Below are positions 1 to 12,949 of a DNA stretch of 64,000 nucleotides, piece after piece. The number at the start of each line of letters is the position of its first letter. The first letter of the stretch is position 1. This stretch comes from Viscum album (lineage: Eukaryota; Streptophyta; Magnoliopsida; Santalales; Viscaceae): assembly GCA_963277665.1 (NCBI GenBank), contig OY728137.1, forward strand, positions 1,169,532,670 through 1,169,596,669, given 5' to 3'. Made by a program: the position numbers and the translations under genes. The notes below the pieces were generated by a model. It saw only the letters and a list, made by a program, of their open reading frames with translations, ran no database searches and had not been told where the DNA came from.

Positions 1-143
1 GACACTATGTCCTTATATGATGAGTATATTTTGGAGACTAGTTCCCTTCAAAATATTTTCTTAATCCCATCAAGGAAATGATCATTATTACTCTTGGGAT
101 TATGTGCATTGATATAGTTCCAAGTCCTTCAACTAGGTTCCAT
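1..143 (-). pseudogene. gag N-terminal fragment of element D
   Basis: Reading the minus strand, an ATG at 143-141 aligns in position with the gag start of element E (14406). The frame gives M-E-P-S followed at once by a TGA, then continues with further stops to the window edge. It is a decayed gag start, not an expressed gene. The assignment rests on position relative to the leader and on the shared sequence just upstream of the ATG (CATTTCTAAATAAT on the plus strand). The rest of the gene lies outside the window. Confidence 0.45.
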
Positions 144-654
144 TTCTAAATAATTCATACACTAGATTAGATCATAACATTATGCATCATAATGTATAAT
201 CTCAAAACTAGTAAAACACTTAACATTAATTAAAAAATTTATGTTTGGATAATCTCATAATCATAAACATGGTTTCTTTGGGAAAGTTTCTAAATCATAA
301 AAATATTTTCAAATCCTTCATAATGGTTTGTAAAGAAAATATAAATTAACCCAAGCATATACATCTGGAGTGTCAAACCAAGTGTGCAATAAGTCTTGTT
401 TTCATGTACTAAGTAACACTCAAGTCAAGCTCGATGTGCCTTTTTTGGAGTAATTACCCCTAGGTATATCTATTCTAGAACCACATCCACTTGTAGTATC
501 TAGACAAAGATGCATTACTAGAAAAAACCACATAATCTCTTTCTCACAAAAAATTCAGAATGTTATTATAAGATTATCCTCAAAGTCAATCTTAGGATTA
601 TGTTATCTAATCTATATTTTTCTAAATCCTGTTCCCAAGGTTTCTACTAAACTT

Positions 655-666
655 TCTTTGATACCA
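655..666 (-). other. Primer-binding site, element D
   Basis: The minus strand reads TGGTATCAAAGA, a slightly mutated match to the initiator tRNA-Met complement TGGTATCAGAGC. It lies two bases from the LTR edge (TG at 669), the same spacing seen in C and E. It fixes the orientation of D as minus. Confidence 0.8.
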
Positions 667-1977
667 ATTGTAGCAAACCTAACTCCAGTAGCCTAGATCA
701 AATGTCTAATTTATTACATTGGAACTAGATATAAGCAATCTCATCCCAAAGAATCAAATATTTTAATATTATTGGTATACTAGATACATAATTGAAAATC
801 CACATTAAATTTTAAAACATAAAATACACAAAGGTTTTTCTTTGAGAATTATAGGTTCAACCTCAACATATCCCTGCATATCAATCACACAAAACTTCCT
901 AGAATCCTGGGGAAAATAAAACATAAGAAAGGGCTGAGCTCAGATGCTCAGTAAATGTTATCATACAACAGAAGATATCATGAATAAATAGTTATAATCA
1001 AAATTTCAAGGTAAATAACTAAAAAAAAATCCATCCAAACAATAACTTGAGCATAACATGGAAGGAATAAAGGGTGATCAAATAAATCCATATAAATAAC
1101 CACATAATTTTGAAACATATCCATGTATATTATAACTAATCAAATAATCACATGGAAATTAATAACTGATCTCATAAAGAGGGAATTCATAATGATGAGC
1201 ATCTGAAACATAGTATTAAAATTTTTCACAATACTGTTTAAAATTATGGGTAAAAACCCATCTAATTTGGCCAACTGATTTGTATCATGAGACCTATCAT
1301 TGCATCGAGGGTATATCTATAACTAGGCCCCACCCATCACTTAATAGGTCCAATTAATTCCTTATATTAAAGTGTTTAAACATAATTAACATAAACATTA
1401 GTATTGAAAAACTAACATACAAAATGTTAATACTTACCCTAATCAATAGACATAATTATAAACCATCCAGAGTAATATGATGAATGGTAATAAAATTGTA
1501 CATCCATAGTCGAACTAATCATAAACTATTTAAATAAATAATAAGTATGATATCAATACAATATATCCCCAATGTATCATAAATAAAATAAAGGGTTTAT
1601 GTAGTTTATGAATAAAAATACCTTAAAAATGTTATTAAAAAAATTATTAAGGAAAATAAAATTTTCACTTTAAAAATCAACTTTAAAAAAAGTTTACAAA
1701 ATAATTTTCTTTTAAAATAATTTTGGAATCTTGTAAAATAATATTTAAAACATTGAGTGATCATGAAGGTGGAAAATTCCATTCATACCATACATGTTAA
1801 CAGAAATACTTCTTTCACATTTTTGGTAAAATTCAAATGGGAATTGTTTAGAAAATAACATGAAGATTCATTTCAAAACATTTTTTAAAAACTAAAACAT
1901 GGGTAAAAATGTCTTTAATTAATCATTTGGATAATTTTAAAAAAAAATTTGATTTTTTTTAGAAAATATGGATCTTT

Positions 1978-2073
1978 AAGAAAAAATATTTTTGATTGAA
2001 AAGAGAAATCATAAACCCTTTTCTTAAGAAAAAATATTTTTGATTGAAAAGAGAAATCATAAACCCTTTTCTT
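1978..2073. repeat. Exact 48-bp tandem duplication
   Basis: Two identical 48-bp units (1978-2025 and 2026-2073) begin AAGAAAAAATATTTTTG. They lie in the transcribed part of the D LTR. Perfect identity in an otherwise decayed LTR implies a recent local duplication. Confidence 0.95.
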
Positions 2074-2216
2074 AATTCTTTTTTCAATCATTTTAAGTAC
2101 CAAAGAGAAAAAAAATGGAACTATTACTTGAAAATCTCCTAAATAACCATATGAGATTAAAATATATTGGTTTTAATATAGTAATACCAATAAATAATCC
2201 TAAATAACGATGAGAT

Positions 2217-3420
2217 TGTGAAATAAACCCTTACCACTTTGGTAACTTATGAATCATAAGTCCCTTAAAGGAAATAATATCAAATGAAACTTTAAATACC
2301 TTGAATATAAATATATTCATGATATAAAATATCAAAGGGGAATTATGTACACCACACAAAATAAATAAGTGGTGAATATGATATATGTCACACAGAAGTA
2401 AAAGTGAGATGAGAAACCCTTACCTCAGGTCCAATTTACTTCTTATGTGTTCGAACCTTCTATGTAAAAAAAGTTTATTATAAATATATTATATAACCAT
2501 ACTCATATATCTCATTCCATATATTATTTACCTATAGTATTTTATCACTCATTTATTAGAAATTCTTTATTAAAATTACTATTTTTGGTGATAATTGCTT
2601 CATTTTTCTTATATGTTTTGGTTCGGTAATTTCAGTTATTTTACATTGATCATGGTTCATATATGGAAATTTAAACATGATATAAATATCATATATATTC
2701 ATTATATATTTATTTAGAGTAATATATAAAATTTAGAGATAGAAAATGGATTATAACGCTCACAGAGACGGTAGACCATGCATACTCATGAATGTTGTTT
2801 CCATTTTTTCTAGATGGATTGAATGGAAGGAAAATAAATATTAATTAACCTTTATAGAATCATTATTATTTCATATATTTCATTTATATTAATCAAATAT
2901 ATCCTTATTACCATCCATGTAAAAATAAAATTAAAAACATTTAATATCGCTACGTAGAGGCGGTAGTCCACACGTACACATGAGCGACATTATTGTTTTG
3001 AAACTAATTGGAAGGTAAGAAGTCATATGTGATATAATATTTAAAAAATAAAGGTTAGTTCATAAATATCACATATATACATTAATTTTAACCTTACTAC
3101 CTTCCATGTAAATTGTAAGTGAAAAATGAATCACATTGCTTCACGAGGCGGTGATCCGTCGTACACATGAGCGACATTATCATATCCACCATGAAATGGA
3201 AAGTAAAAAGGTATATGTGATATAATAATTACAAAAGTATAATAATTTCATTAATATTATGTAATTATTTTAAATCCATCATTATATCTATCCCTGAAAG
3301 GTGGTGATAGAAAATGAATTACAATGGTTTGTAAAGCGACAGTCCGTCATACACACAATCTACTCAGCTAGGTCAACATGTATATACACATTTATTTTGA
3401 TAGAAGGTAAAGTGAATCAA
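2217..3420 (-). repeat. Phased repeat array, about 190 bp per unit, in the D LTR
   Basis: CCCTTACC motifs at about 2228 and 2418 are 190 bp apart. GC-rich blocks at about 2760, 2950, 3138 and 3325 follow at 188-191 bp. The best-preserved blocks read GAGGCGGTAGTCCACACGTA and GAGGCGGTGATCCGTCGTAC, followed by ACATGAGCGACATTAT. The intervening sequence is AT-rich and diverged. The same periodic arrangement occurs in the LTRs of C and, more weakly, E. Confidence 0.65.
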
Positions 3421-3475
3421 TGATGTGATACATACTAACATTAAAATGACAATTACACAATACCTATTGTAAGGG

Positions 3476-4098
3476 AAGTGTATATATTGGTTAATGGACC
3501 TTGTGGGGTAACCCAGACATTGATGCCTTATGAGAAACCCCTAGTGGGTGGTTATTATCAGGGTCTCAATTGTTTAAAGTGACAGTAACAACCTATATGG
3601 TATTTTTCTATATATATTGGAATTTAATTCTATATAACCGAACCTCTTGGTCATGGTTCACTAGATATAGGCTATAACATCCTGCCGCCCTGAGCCACTG
3701 CCCGATGCCAGACCGATGGTCATTACGTCACCTCAGGTGCACCTCCCCATATTCTAGAGGCTTATTATTAGTGGTAAGGGTATATGGGAACTTGAAGGGA
3801 GGCTATAACCTCTAATAAAATTAACAATAACAACAAAAATAGAAAAAAACATATAAATAAAATCAAATAACCATAATAGATAAGTAGGTAAAGCACTAAC
3901 AGATAAATAAATACATCACATACGATAACAAGTGGGCTACAATTCATGTATATAGACCCCCCATGGTAGGATCGTATATAATAGTAAAGAATAAAATAAA
4001 AATGAACAAAAACCCATCCCTAATATGGTCATAAGTCCCACCTAGTCCTGTTATCCATACTCCACTCTGGATACCAAGAAACCAACATGCAATGGGCC
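3476..4098. other. Unassigned sequence between D and B
   Basis: No open frame or similarity to the other LTRs in the window was found. It includes an unusually GC-rich patch (about 3680-3760) in an AT-rich setting. The last five bases before the B LTR are GGGCC. It may be a fragment of another element or old flanking DNA. Confidence 0.4.
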
Positions 4099-6573
4099 TG
4101 TAATGACCTAAACCTTTTTAAATAAAATTCCCTGTGTTATTCAATTAAACACCCTATTATAGTTATAGAAAACACATGCAATTATTTGGTTTTATTACAT
4201 CATATTGAATTTAAAACATTTTAAGCATCATAACCGTTGATAATATAACCATTTAATAATGATCACATGATTAGTATAAATATAGGATTTTGATAAATCC
4301 AATTGACACAGACAAAGGAAGTGAAGACCTCAACTAGTAGGATCATACCCTATGAAGCCCATTCATTAGAGATTATGAGGGAGATAACATCACTGTTATT
4401 TTTCACTTGACCAAGCCCAGAATGAGATCTAATAACTAAATCATGAGTGAAACCATTTATAGGAGAAGTTCAAGCTCATCGAGATCACAACCCAGACCAT
4501 GTACGCCGAACCACCCCGTGAAAATATCACCATCACACACCTTCCCCTTAGGGAGTTTGATAGTGTAATAAAGGGATATGTATATAGACCCTAATAATAT
4601 GAATATGTATATTGTATTTACTCCTTAATTTTATTACTTTATAAATGATTTTTATTTTGATACGATAAAATAAAAAATATATTTTTGGGTAATATGCAAT
4701 TTCAATTAAGACATTTATTTTTATGAATTAATGGATTTTTTAAATAAATACCATTTTAATAAAATATTATTATTAAATAATTATTATTAAATATAAATGA
4801 TAATATAATTTTTATGATGTCATATGTAATTTTTAGAAGGTCTCAAAAACTATTATCGTCAAAACACCCATCATTTATCAATAAATTTCAATTCTATTTT
4901 AAAAGTTAAAATTAAAATATTTTGAAAATTATTTTGATAAAATAATTATTATTTTTATAAAATAAATATTATTTTTTGAATCAGTACATATAAATTATCC
5001 AATGGTGATTTTTCTATAATTTCCTGAGATAGTTGATTTTTTGGATAAAAATTAATTACGATACAAATATACGGTGTTTATTATGACATCATAATGACCT
5101 AAAAGTGATGTAATAAATGATATAAAAGGTATAAATGATAAAATATATGTTTTAACTTTAAAATTATGTGTTTTTGAGATTATTTTATTAATTTTATAAA
5201 GTATTTATGAATCCTCCAAAACCTATATTATATTTTAAGGTTTTAAAATCATTTCTTTCAGAATATGACTCACTTCTACATCACTAAGGGTAATATTTTA
5301 ATAATTTCAGATCTTTTACTTATAAAATAATTAAAACCACTCCCCTTTGGAAGAAACCATGGGAAAAAACCATGTGAAGGTTTGTGGTTTTGATTACTTT
5401 GTTATATATAGTAAAAAACCTAAGTTTGGGAAATAATAAAGAAACCCCCTCTCTTTTCCTATATAAACCCACAAAAGATCCCATAATTATTCACTCAAAA
5501 AACTTTAAGAACATCCTTAATCCATACTATCCTCTCTAGAGTCCTCCCAATGTTCCCTCAAGCTCTCAATAATCTTCTCTCAAGCTTTTGGAATCACCCT
5601 CTCAAGGAAAGGGATCCTCTCCTTCTCCTCTTTATTCAAGAATATTCTTCATTTTATGCCATTTTATTTCCTATTAATAATTATGGGATATATTTTTTCA
5701 CATACCTATTATTGAAAATTTTATTTTAAAATTATGAGATACCCCTTTCTCTCTCATTAAACCATTTTATTAACCTTTATGTACTAGCGTTATGATGTCG
5801 AAATTTCACTACGATTTTTCCATGCCAAACCATTTTGTTGTGAATACCATTGCTATTTCCATATAAGGCTATCCACCTAGACATAAATAAACTTAATTTA
5901 TTGGGGAATTCCATGTATTTATTCCAATATCCTTGATCTTGGAATTAAATTCGATGAAATATGTTCTTATGTTATATGATTTATGTGACACACTTATGCA
6001 TGTACATGATATAATTATGATGGGTGCGCCCAGATAGCACTTCACTACATCGGGTAATGTTTTAGTCTCATGAGATGCCATGTATAGTGCATGATAGGCT
6101 ATGATAAGCACATTATGTTGTTATTTCTTGGCGTTGAAACTTGACTTATGTTTATGATGTCATGTTTAAAGTTGTTACCACATTCCCATATTGCCTTTAT
6201 GTTATCATGCTATATCATGCCCAATTGTTCATTTTTATGATTCTCACCCCTTTTATATCACATTGAAATTCCCATTGTCTAACATTTAATACTTTAATCA
6301 TGTTATTACTTGTTTATTCCCTTATTGGGCTTTATAGATCACCCCTTTCTTGTGCATGTCCCCAGGTTATCCCATGCAGTTTTAAGAACGATGGAATAAT
6401 ATGAGCATGTTAAAGAAGTTTTAAATAATGCCGATGTACACCCCCATTTTAAGTTGTTATGTAATGTACTTAATTACCTAAATAAACTAGACCTCATGAT
6501 CTTCTGGGTTGTATTATGTTCATTATTATATAATAATTCATTAATTAATGTGTAATAAAGACAAGAGTATTCA
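4099..6573 (+). repeat. Left (5') LTR of element B
   Basis: The LTR starts TGTAATGACC and ends ATTCA next to the PBS, a length of 2475 bp. The first 350 bp match 42660-43021, the truncated right LTR of the same element, including GATAATATA and TTTTGATAAATCCAA. The part from about 4327 on also matches the LTRs of element A (44427 on), so A and B are related subfamilies. The U3 part (4600-5440) is very AT-rich. Confidence 0.85.
5459..5467 (+). promoter_or_regulatory. TATA box of the B left LTR
   Basis: CTATATAAA follows a pyrimidine-rich run and precedes a run of ACTC/CTCA-rich sequence, as in the A LTR promoters at 45575 and 51079. Position and sequence fit an LTR promoter. Transcription would start near 5495. 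Confidence 0.6.
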
Positions 6574-6577
6574 TAGT

Positions 6578-6589
6578 TGGTATCAGAGG
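6578..6589 (+). other. Primer-binding site, element B
   Basis: TGGTATCAGAGG matches the initiator tRNA-Met complement at 11 of 12 positions (TGGTATCAGAGC). It lies five bases after the LTR end. Confidence 0.9.
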
Positions 6590-7147
6590 AAAGTTTAGTT
6601 ATTTTTGGGATTAGGATCAGAAAACATTAGAGAAATATTTAGGGATAAAACTAAAAATAAGAATATATTCCCAAATTTTGGTTAAGTATAAATTAAGTGG
6701 TTTCCAAGCAAATATATCCCTGTTTGGATACTATAAGTAGATGTGGCTCTAACACAGATGTACCTAGGGGTAACACTTTAAAACACCGCATTGAGCTAGA
6801 ATCGATCAAGAACTGGTGCATGAAAACGATCCTTTCTACTCATCTGATTTGATACTCCTAGGGGATATACTTTGGAAAATTCATAATCTCATTACGAACC
6901 ATTATTAAGGGAATGCAATTCCCATAAGAGACTATGTTTGAAAATAGATCATGGATAACATAGATTGAATCCTTGAAATTTATAAGTTAAAGAAATACAT
7001 GTCATTAATAAGTTATATCTTTAATGTTATTAGATTCCTATTTATGTGTTTAATAGTTTTAAATTATTCATCCCTAATTTACCTTTATTCTTACTAATGG
7101 TCAAAAATAGGAGTAACTGATTAAAAACCAATGTGAAGGGAAATGTG
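6590..7147 (+). other. 5' untranslated leader of element B
   Basis: This stretch separates the PBS from gag. It shares TACCTAGGGGTAA and GGATACTATAAGTAGATGTG with the leaders of A, D and E. I see no gene in it. Confidence 0.7.
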
Positions 7148-7678
7148 ATGACTGCCCCAAAAAGATGCCCAACCTAATGAGAGCAGGAATAGAAAACTTC
7201 ATAGAGATACCCTCTCATTTAAATTAGGTTATGAATAGAAACCTGAATCAAGAGGAACACCCAAATCCCCCTAAGAAGGAATAAGTTATAATTGATACCT
7301 TTATGCGATAAAGGCCTCCAACTTTCAATGGATCATCTGATCCTTTAATCACAGAACAATGGATCAACTAAATTGAGAAGATAATCTCCATCCTTCAATT
7401 TTCAGAGCATGATAATTTTATACTAGTTTTTTATCATATGGAGGGATAATCTAATTAGTGGTGTACATTGATCAAGAATATGAAGCCTGAAAAAGATATC
7501 AAATCGATGGGGTGGAAGGAATTATGGAAAATGTTTTTTGAAAAATATTTTCCTCACACTCTCCAACTTATAATGGAAATGGATTTCCTTTCCCTCAAGA
7601 AAAATATGACGAATCCATCGAGGCATATGAGGAAAACTTCACAAGACTTTCACGATACACCTCTAACTTTGTCATTAG
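7148..7678 (+). pseudogene. gag: gag, 5' part, element B
   Basis: The frames encode a retrotransposon gag (capsid-like) segment: a PPTFNGSSDP-like motif near 7317, then EQWIN, and W-K-E-L-W near 7510. Stops interrupt it, and a frameshift lies near 7605, after which another frame supplies the conserved end of the domain (FTRLSRYTS-like residues near 7640). The gene is cut at 7678 by insertion of element E and resumes at 28522. Gag of A (47236 on) is a close relative and supports the alignment. Gag would package the element RNA in a cytoplasmic particle; this copy cannot. Confidence 0.75.
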
Positions 7679-9896
7679 TATAAAGACCCCGACCCCAGTA
7701 GCTCGGAGCTAGTGCCTTACTTTATTACATTGGTATGATTACAAGGAATTACATCCCAAAGGACCAATTATTTTAGTAGTTTTGGAAACCATATTACATA
7801 CATTAACTTTACATTACAAATTGAAAGTGAGGCACTAACTTCGGGTGAAATCGAGATGCTTCCTTTAACCAGGCTTGTGTATCGGGAAGGATTGAGAAGA
7901 AAACCTTTGTAAAACATAAAATTATCATAAACGAAAGACAAAATAATTAATTTGGAATGTATACACATAATTTATAATAAGTATATAAAAATAATTAAGA
8001 ATCAAATAGGTTTATAGAGGAGGAAATCATAACCTGAATGAAAATGATGGTTTGGGAAGAAAACCCTTACCTTATGTCTGAATGTGTTCTTAACTTGAAC
8101 TTAATGTCCTATATAATCAAATTAAACCCTTTAATTAATTAATTTATAACCTTATATACATTTATTTTATTCATTATTATTTTATTAAGTTCATTTATGG
8201 CCTTATTTATTAGTTATAGATTTTAATTTCATCGTTCAGGAGCATTCATTTTCTTGGTTTCCTTGATCGATTCGCTTGTTTATGAGTAATGAAGTTCATG
8301 TAAAATGGGTATAATTCTACAGAATTTGAATTATATGTTATTAATGAACATCCAGAATTGTAAATGGTTATATATATCATTTGGTTATATAGTATGAGTA
8401 TGAATCATTCGATAACATGTTAATGATATTCGTTTAGATTAATTTAAGCGGTTTTAGATCACAATGAACTCATTTTGTTTTATCATTATGTAAATATGTT
8501 ACATCTAGAACATAAAAAGGTTTTTAATATAAATTTTAAAATTAGTTTCAGCCATTAAATTTTTTCCATGAATATCCTTGTAGACGGTGATAGAAAATGA
8601 AAAATTTTCATCCTTTAAGGCGATGAAACAACACCTCACATACAACATTTCCATTTTTAGAATAAAAGGAGGAGGAGAAGGGAATTGATGCTGGATTATT
8701 CCATTATCATAATAAAATTCTAGTAAATTTAAGGTACTAGAGTCATAATTCTATTTGGATCAGGTGAGGTGAGGAAAGAATAATAAAATAAAAGAACTTG
8801 AATTGAAATTAAAATGAAAAGAAAGAAGATTTTACCTCTTGAATACTCATCCTTGAGAACCATATTAAGTGGATTGGTTTTGGTATTTTGTTAAGAAAAA
8901 ACTCTCATAGACATGGGGGAGGGAATTAGGAAGAGTATTGGGTATAAATTTGACAAGTCTTAAAGCTTGGAAGGTGTGAGGAGAAGATGTGGCGAGGGGT
9001 GGTATTTATAGTGGAGGAGAGAGATGATTTTTAAATATTTTATTCATTTGTTTATTATTTTTGCTCAAGAATATGAATAGTTTGATCATTATCATAAAAT
9101 ATATTAAAATAATGAATTATAGTTTGAGATTATGGGCTTACATAATCCACACATCACCTATGACTCAATAAATCATGTATTTAGCATTTATCGTAAATTA
9201 TCGTATTTTACTATTCACTAAAATTCAAATATTTTAAAAAAATATAAAAAATTAATCCTAAATTTTTTTAGACATTTATAATTCAAAAATAAACTCCATT
9301 TTATGAAAAAAATTCTAAAAATTCTAAATTTAATTTTTAATTAAATTCATCATTTACTTGAAAAATACAGTTTTTAAATTTATAACTGATTTTATAACAC
9401 TCTGAAAAATTAACTAAGGTATCATTAAATTATACTAAAATCATAAGAAAACAAAATATTGATTTATGAATACATTTTATTAAAATTAATTTTATTTTAA
9501 ATCATTTTATTAATTATAAAATTGTAATTAAATATTTATGACTTACAAAAATACTAACACTTAAATGTTAATTTTTAAAATATTCATTTACTTATACTAT
9601 GATATAATTATATCATAGATTCATTTATAAGATGTATAAATTTTATTTATAAATCCATGGGTTATGTTACTATTCATTATTGTGATTTACTATTCATAAG
9701 GGTCATATTATTATTCTTAAGGTCAAGTTACTATTTCATCGGTATAAGTTCCTTAACTTCTAGAAATACCTCTTATTTCATTCATTATTCATTTATGATG
9801 TTTGTATTATGTTATCTAAGTGATTTTATGTGATCTATACTATATGAAATAAAAATAAGAATGGAAATTTCATTAATAGAGTTCTAGGTCATTACA
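7679..9896 (-). repeat. Left (3') LTR of element E, internally deleted
   Basis: The LTR starts TATAAAGACCCC and ends GGTCATTACA. It aligns with the right LTR except for a block of about 950 bp (right-LTR positions about 15050-16010) missing after position 7835. The shared segments include CAGTAGCTCGGAGCTAGTGC-like sequence at the start and TTCTTGGTTTCCTTGATCG near 8255. The deletion lies in the transcribed leader, not in U3. Confidence 0.8.
9003..9011 (-). promoter_or_regulatory. TATA box of the E left LTR
   Basis: The minus strand reads CTATAAATA. It is conserved in the right LTR at about 17169-17177, in the same context of a GC-richer GGAGGAGAG flank. It marks the U3/R boundary on the minus strand. 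Confidence 0.6.
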
Positions 9897-9911
9897 TTCT
9901 CCCCTCTTACA
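9897..9911 (-). other. Polypurine tract, element E
   Basis: The minus strand reads GTAAGAGGGGAGAA directly before the 3' LTR. This is the expected plus-strand DNA primer position for an LTR retrotransposon. Confidence 0.75.
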
Positions 9912-11519
9912 AAAATTTCATCCTCGAAATTTTCAGATTATCACCCCACAAAAAGATTTGGGTAGTTCTTCATCATAATCTCCTCAGGATCCCATGTCAC
10001 ATCTTCAATTTTATGATTTTTCTAAAGAAACTTTACCATATGAGTCATCTGATTACTCAACACCTATTCTTTAGTGTCCAGAATCCGTATATCCTCTTCA
10101 CAGTAAGATAATTCAGGTTCCAATTCTATTCCTTCAGAAGTGAGTACATGTGTTGGGTCTGGCATGTACTTCCTTAATAAGGAGACGTGGAACACATTGT
10201 GTACCTTAGAAAGGATAAGTGAAATTTACAAATGATAAGCCAAAAATCCATTTTTTGCCAAAATTTCAAATGGACCAATGTACCTAGGGCTCAATTTTTC
10301 TTTTTTTCCAAAATCTTATAACACCCTTCCATAGAGATACTTTCAAGAAAACATGATCTCCCACTTGAAATTCCAAATCCTTCCATCGATTATTGGCATA
10401 ACTCTTTTTCTTACATTGATATAATTTGATATGAGTTTGAATAGTCTTTACCTTTACTATTTTTTCCTCCACAAGCTCTGGGCCTACAAGCTTCCTTTCA
10501 CCAGCTTCATCCCAACATGTTAGTGTACGACATCTCTTTTTGTAAAATGCTTTGTATAGTTCCATTTGAATACTAGAATGGAAAATTTTATTGCATGAAA
10601 ACTATACCAAAGGTAAATAATGATCCCACATACCTTGAAAATCAAGTGTTCATGATCTCAACATGTCTTATAAATTTTGGATTATCCTTTATGACTGCCT
10701 ATCAGTTTAAGGGTGATAAGCAGTACTCAAATGAAGCTCAGTATCCAAAGCATTCTGAAGACTTTTCTAGAATTTCGATGTAAATCATGGATCAAAATCA
10801 AACACAATTGATATAGGTGCTCCATAAATTCTTAAAATTTCATTAATATAGATTTTTGTAAGGTGCTCCAGTGGAAAATCCTCCCTTATAGCAAGGAAAT
10901 GTGCAGATTTGGTAAGTCGATAAAAAATTACCCATATTGCATCATTCTTTCTTGGAGTTTTTAGTAATCCAATGACAAAATACATGGTAATTTCATCCCA
11001 TTTCCATGTAGGAATAGGTATATGTTGCATTAATCCTCTAGTATGTTGTCTTTCATCCTTTACCTATTGAAAAACTAAACATCTTGATACACAATCAATA
11101 ATTTCCCACTTTATGTTATCCCACTAGAAATGTTCCTTTAAATCTCTATACATCTTAGTGATACCGGGGTGCATAGAGAAATTAAAACTATGGGAACCAT
11201 CTAACAAATCCCTTTTTAGATTATCTATAGAGGGAACAAATAACATACTCCCAAATTTCAGAATTCCATCCTCACACACAAAGTCTGGAAACTTCCCATC
11301 ATTCACGACTTTAATTTTCTTTTGAATATTCTCATCATCAATATGAGAACTTTTAATTTTTTCTAATAGAGATGGTTGGGAAACTAATTGAAAAACTAGT
11401 GATGTTTCACCTTCTTTGATAATTTTCATATCCATATTAACTAGTTCCATGTACAAAGGATCCCTGTAAATCCTCATTTTGTTCAGAACACAATGATCAC
11501 CACTAAATGCATGTTCCAC
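9912..11519 (-). pseudogene. Integrase with C-terminal module, element E
   Basis: On the minus strand, the zinc-binding N-terminal region (11124-11519) shows the H-P-G-I-T-K-M-Y-R-D-L motif near its end. The catalytic core follows at 10785-11030 (WKWDEITM, then LTKSAHFLAIREDF). The first catalytic aspartate is replaced by tyrosine (codon 10982-10980, in the ITMYFV context). The C-terminal part (10284-10565) has the CRTLTCWDEAGERK-like stretch. The tail at 9950-10284 ends in EDVTWDPEE and YPNLF, the W-E/D-x-E motif typical of Del/Tekay integrase tails. Stops and frameshifts are scattered throughout. Integrase would insert the cDNA into the chromosome; this copy is inactive. Confidence 0.8.
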
Positions 11520-12085
11520 CTTATTTTCCTTCCCTAGGTGGTATTATATGTAAAAATAATAATCCTAGAGTATCTCGATCCATCGCCTTTTCCTCATGTT
11601 GATTTCTTTCTATGAGAAGATGTATTTCAAACTCTTGTGATCCATTTATATCTCAAATCTTTCACCATAGAGATAGTGCATCCATATCTTCAGAGAAAAT
11701 ATTATAGCTGCTAACTCAAGATAATGAGTTGGATAGTTCTATTCATGAGTTTTTATCTACCTTGATGCATATTAAATAACACTATCATTCGGCATAAGGA
11801 CACAACCAAGTCCTTTATTTGATACATCACTATAAATCATAAATTCACCATTTATCAATGGTAGAGTCAAGATAATAGCATTCAACAATATCTTGTTCAA
11901 TTCTTAAAAACATTCTTCACATTATTTTGTCTGTATGAACATAGCCCCTTTATGTGTAATCTTGGTTAATAGGTTATCTAACCAGGAAATTTTTTGAACG
12001 AAACACTGATAGTAACATGATAAACCAATGAAACTACGTACCTCAGTTATGTTCATTAGTGTAGGAAATTACTGAACTGCCTTTA
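11520..12085 (-). pseudogene. RNase H region, element E
   Basis: The minus strand carries residues typical of the RNase H part of Ty3/gypsy pol: SDVSNKGLGCVLM-like near 11810, with LPLINGEF before it. Stops and a frame change break it, and its end near 11600 reads in another frame. It lies between RT and integrase, as expected. RNase H would degrade the RNA strand of the RNA-DNA hybrid. Confidence 0.65.
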
Positions 12086-12900
12086 TATTTATATGATCAA
12101 CTAAGATTTCATCCTTAGAGACAATATGGCCAAGAAAATAAACTATTTAAAACCAAAATTCACACTTTCTAAACTTCCCATATAACTTGTTTCTTCTAAG
12201 AGTCTTTATAAAAATGCGTAAGTGATTCTCACGATCTTCATAGATTTTGGAGTCTACCAAGATATCATCAATAAATACCACAACAAAGTCATCAAGATAT
12301 TCATTGAAAACTATATTTATTAGATCCATGAAAATAGAGGGTGCATTAGTAAGTCAAAAAGCCATTACTATAAACTCATAATGCCCATACCTGGTTTGAA
12401 ATGCTGTCTTTAGAATATCTTCCTTATTCACATGCAATTGATGATATCCATATTAAAGATAAATCTTTGAAAAATATTGGGCCCTATGAAGTTGATCAAA
12501 TAAATATTCAATGCGAGGAAGATGATACTTTTTCTTTATCATAATAGCATTGATCTCCCTATAGTTAATGCACAAACTCATAGATCCATATTTATTCTTA
12601 ATTAAAAGAACATGAGCTCCCCATGGAGAAACACTAGGATGAATAAACCCATTACTACTCAACTCCTCTAGTTGTTTCTTCAGCTCCACTAATTCCACTG
12701 TGTTCATTATTTAAGGAGTCTTTGATATAGGCTTTTCACCAATAATTAAATCAATAGAAAACTCAATTTCCCACTCTAGAGGATGTCTAAGTAAATCCTC
12801 TAGAAATATATCAATGTATTATTGAACAATATGTACATCCTCAATTTAAAGATTTATTTTATCACCCATAGATATTTTTTTCTCTTCCTCCCCAAGAATT
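12086..12900 (-). pseudogene. Reverse transcriptase, element E
   Basis: The minus-strand frames at 12453-12707 and 12147-12329 cover the RT fingers and palm. The first includes [16 protein letters not shown] and CINYREINA. The second includes the catalytic box F-I-D-D at 12275-12264, so the active-site aspartates survive. The two are separated by stops (for example before [12 protein letters not shown]). Upstream, EFSIDLI marks the start of the domain. It is disabled by stops despite the intact catalytic box. Confidence 0.85.
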
Positions 12901-12949
12901 GAATTCAGTAGAGCTACTAGGGATGGATCTAGATAATAGTAAAATGATG

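Larger units (their letters stand above)
1..668 (-). mobile_element. Element D: 5' internal leader of a Ty3/gypsy element, cut by window edge
   Basis: This is the start of the internal region of a minus-strand element that continues beyond position 1. Positions 121-660 match the leader of element E (14430-14890) in order, including the shared stretch about concealed C/T-rich text TACCCCTAGGTA and ATCCACTTGTAGTATC. The same leader appears in plus orientation in B (6600-6870) and A (46860-47060), so all four belong to related families. No intact coding sequence is present apart from a gag start fragment at 1-143. Confidence 0.75.
669..3475 (-). repeat. Truncated LTR of element D
   Basis: The LTR starts next to the PBS with TGTAGCAAACC and aligns in order with the right LTR of E: the stretch near 900 (AATCCTGGGGAAAATAA) matches 15130, and the block near 1285 (ATGAGACCTATC) matches 15505. 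Homology with E and C is seen to about 3400, where the GC-rich AGGCGGTAGTCC motifs lie. The promoter-bearing U3 portion found in E (8650-9896) is not seen, so the LTR is probably truncated near 3475. The right edge is approximate. Confidence 0.6.
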
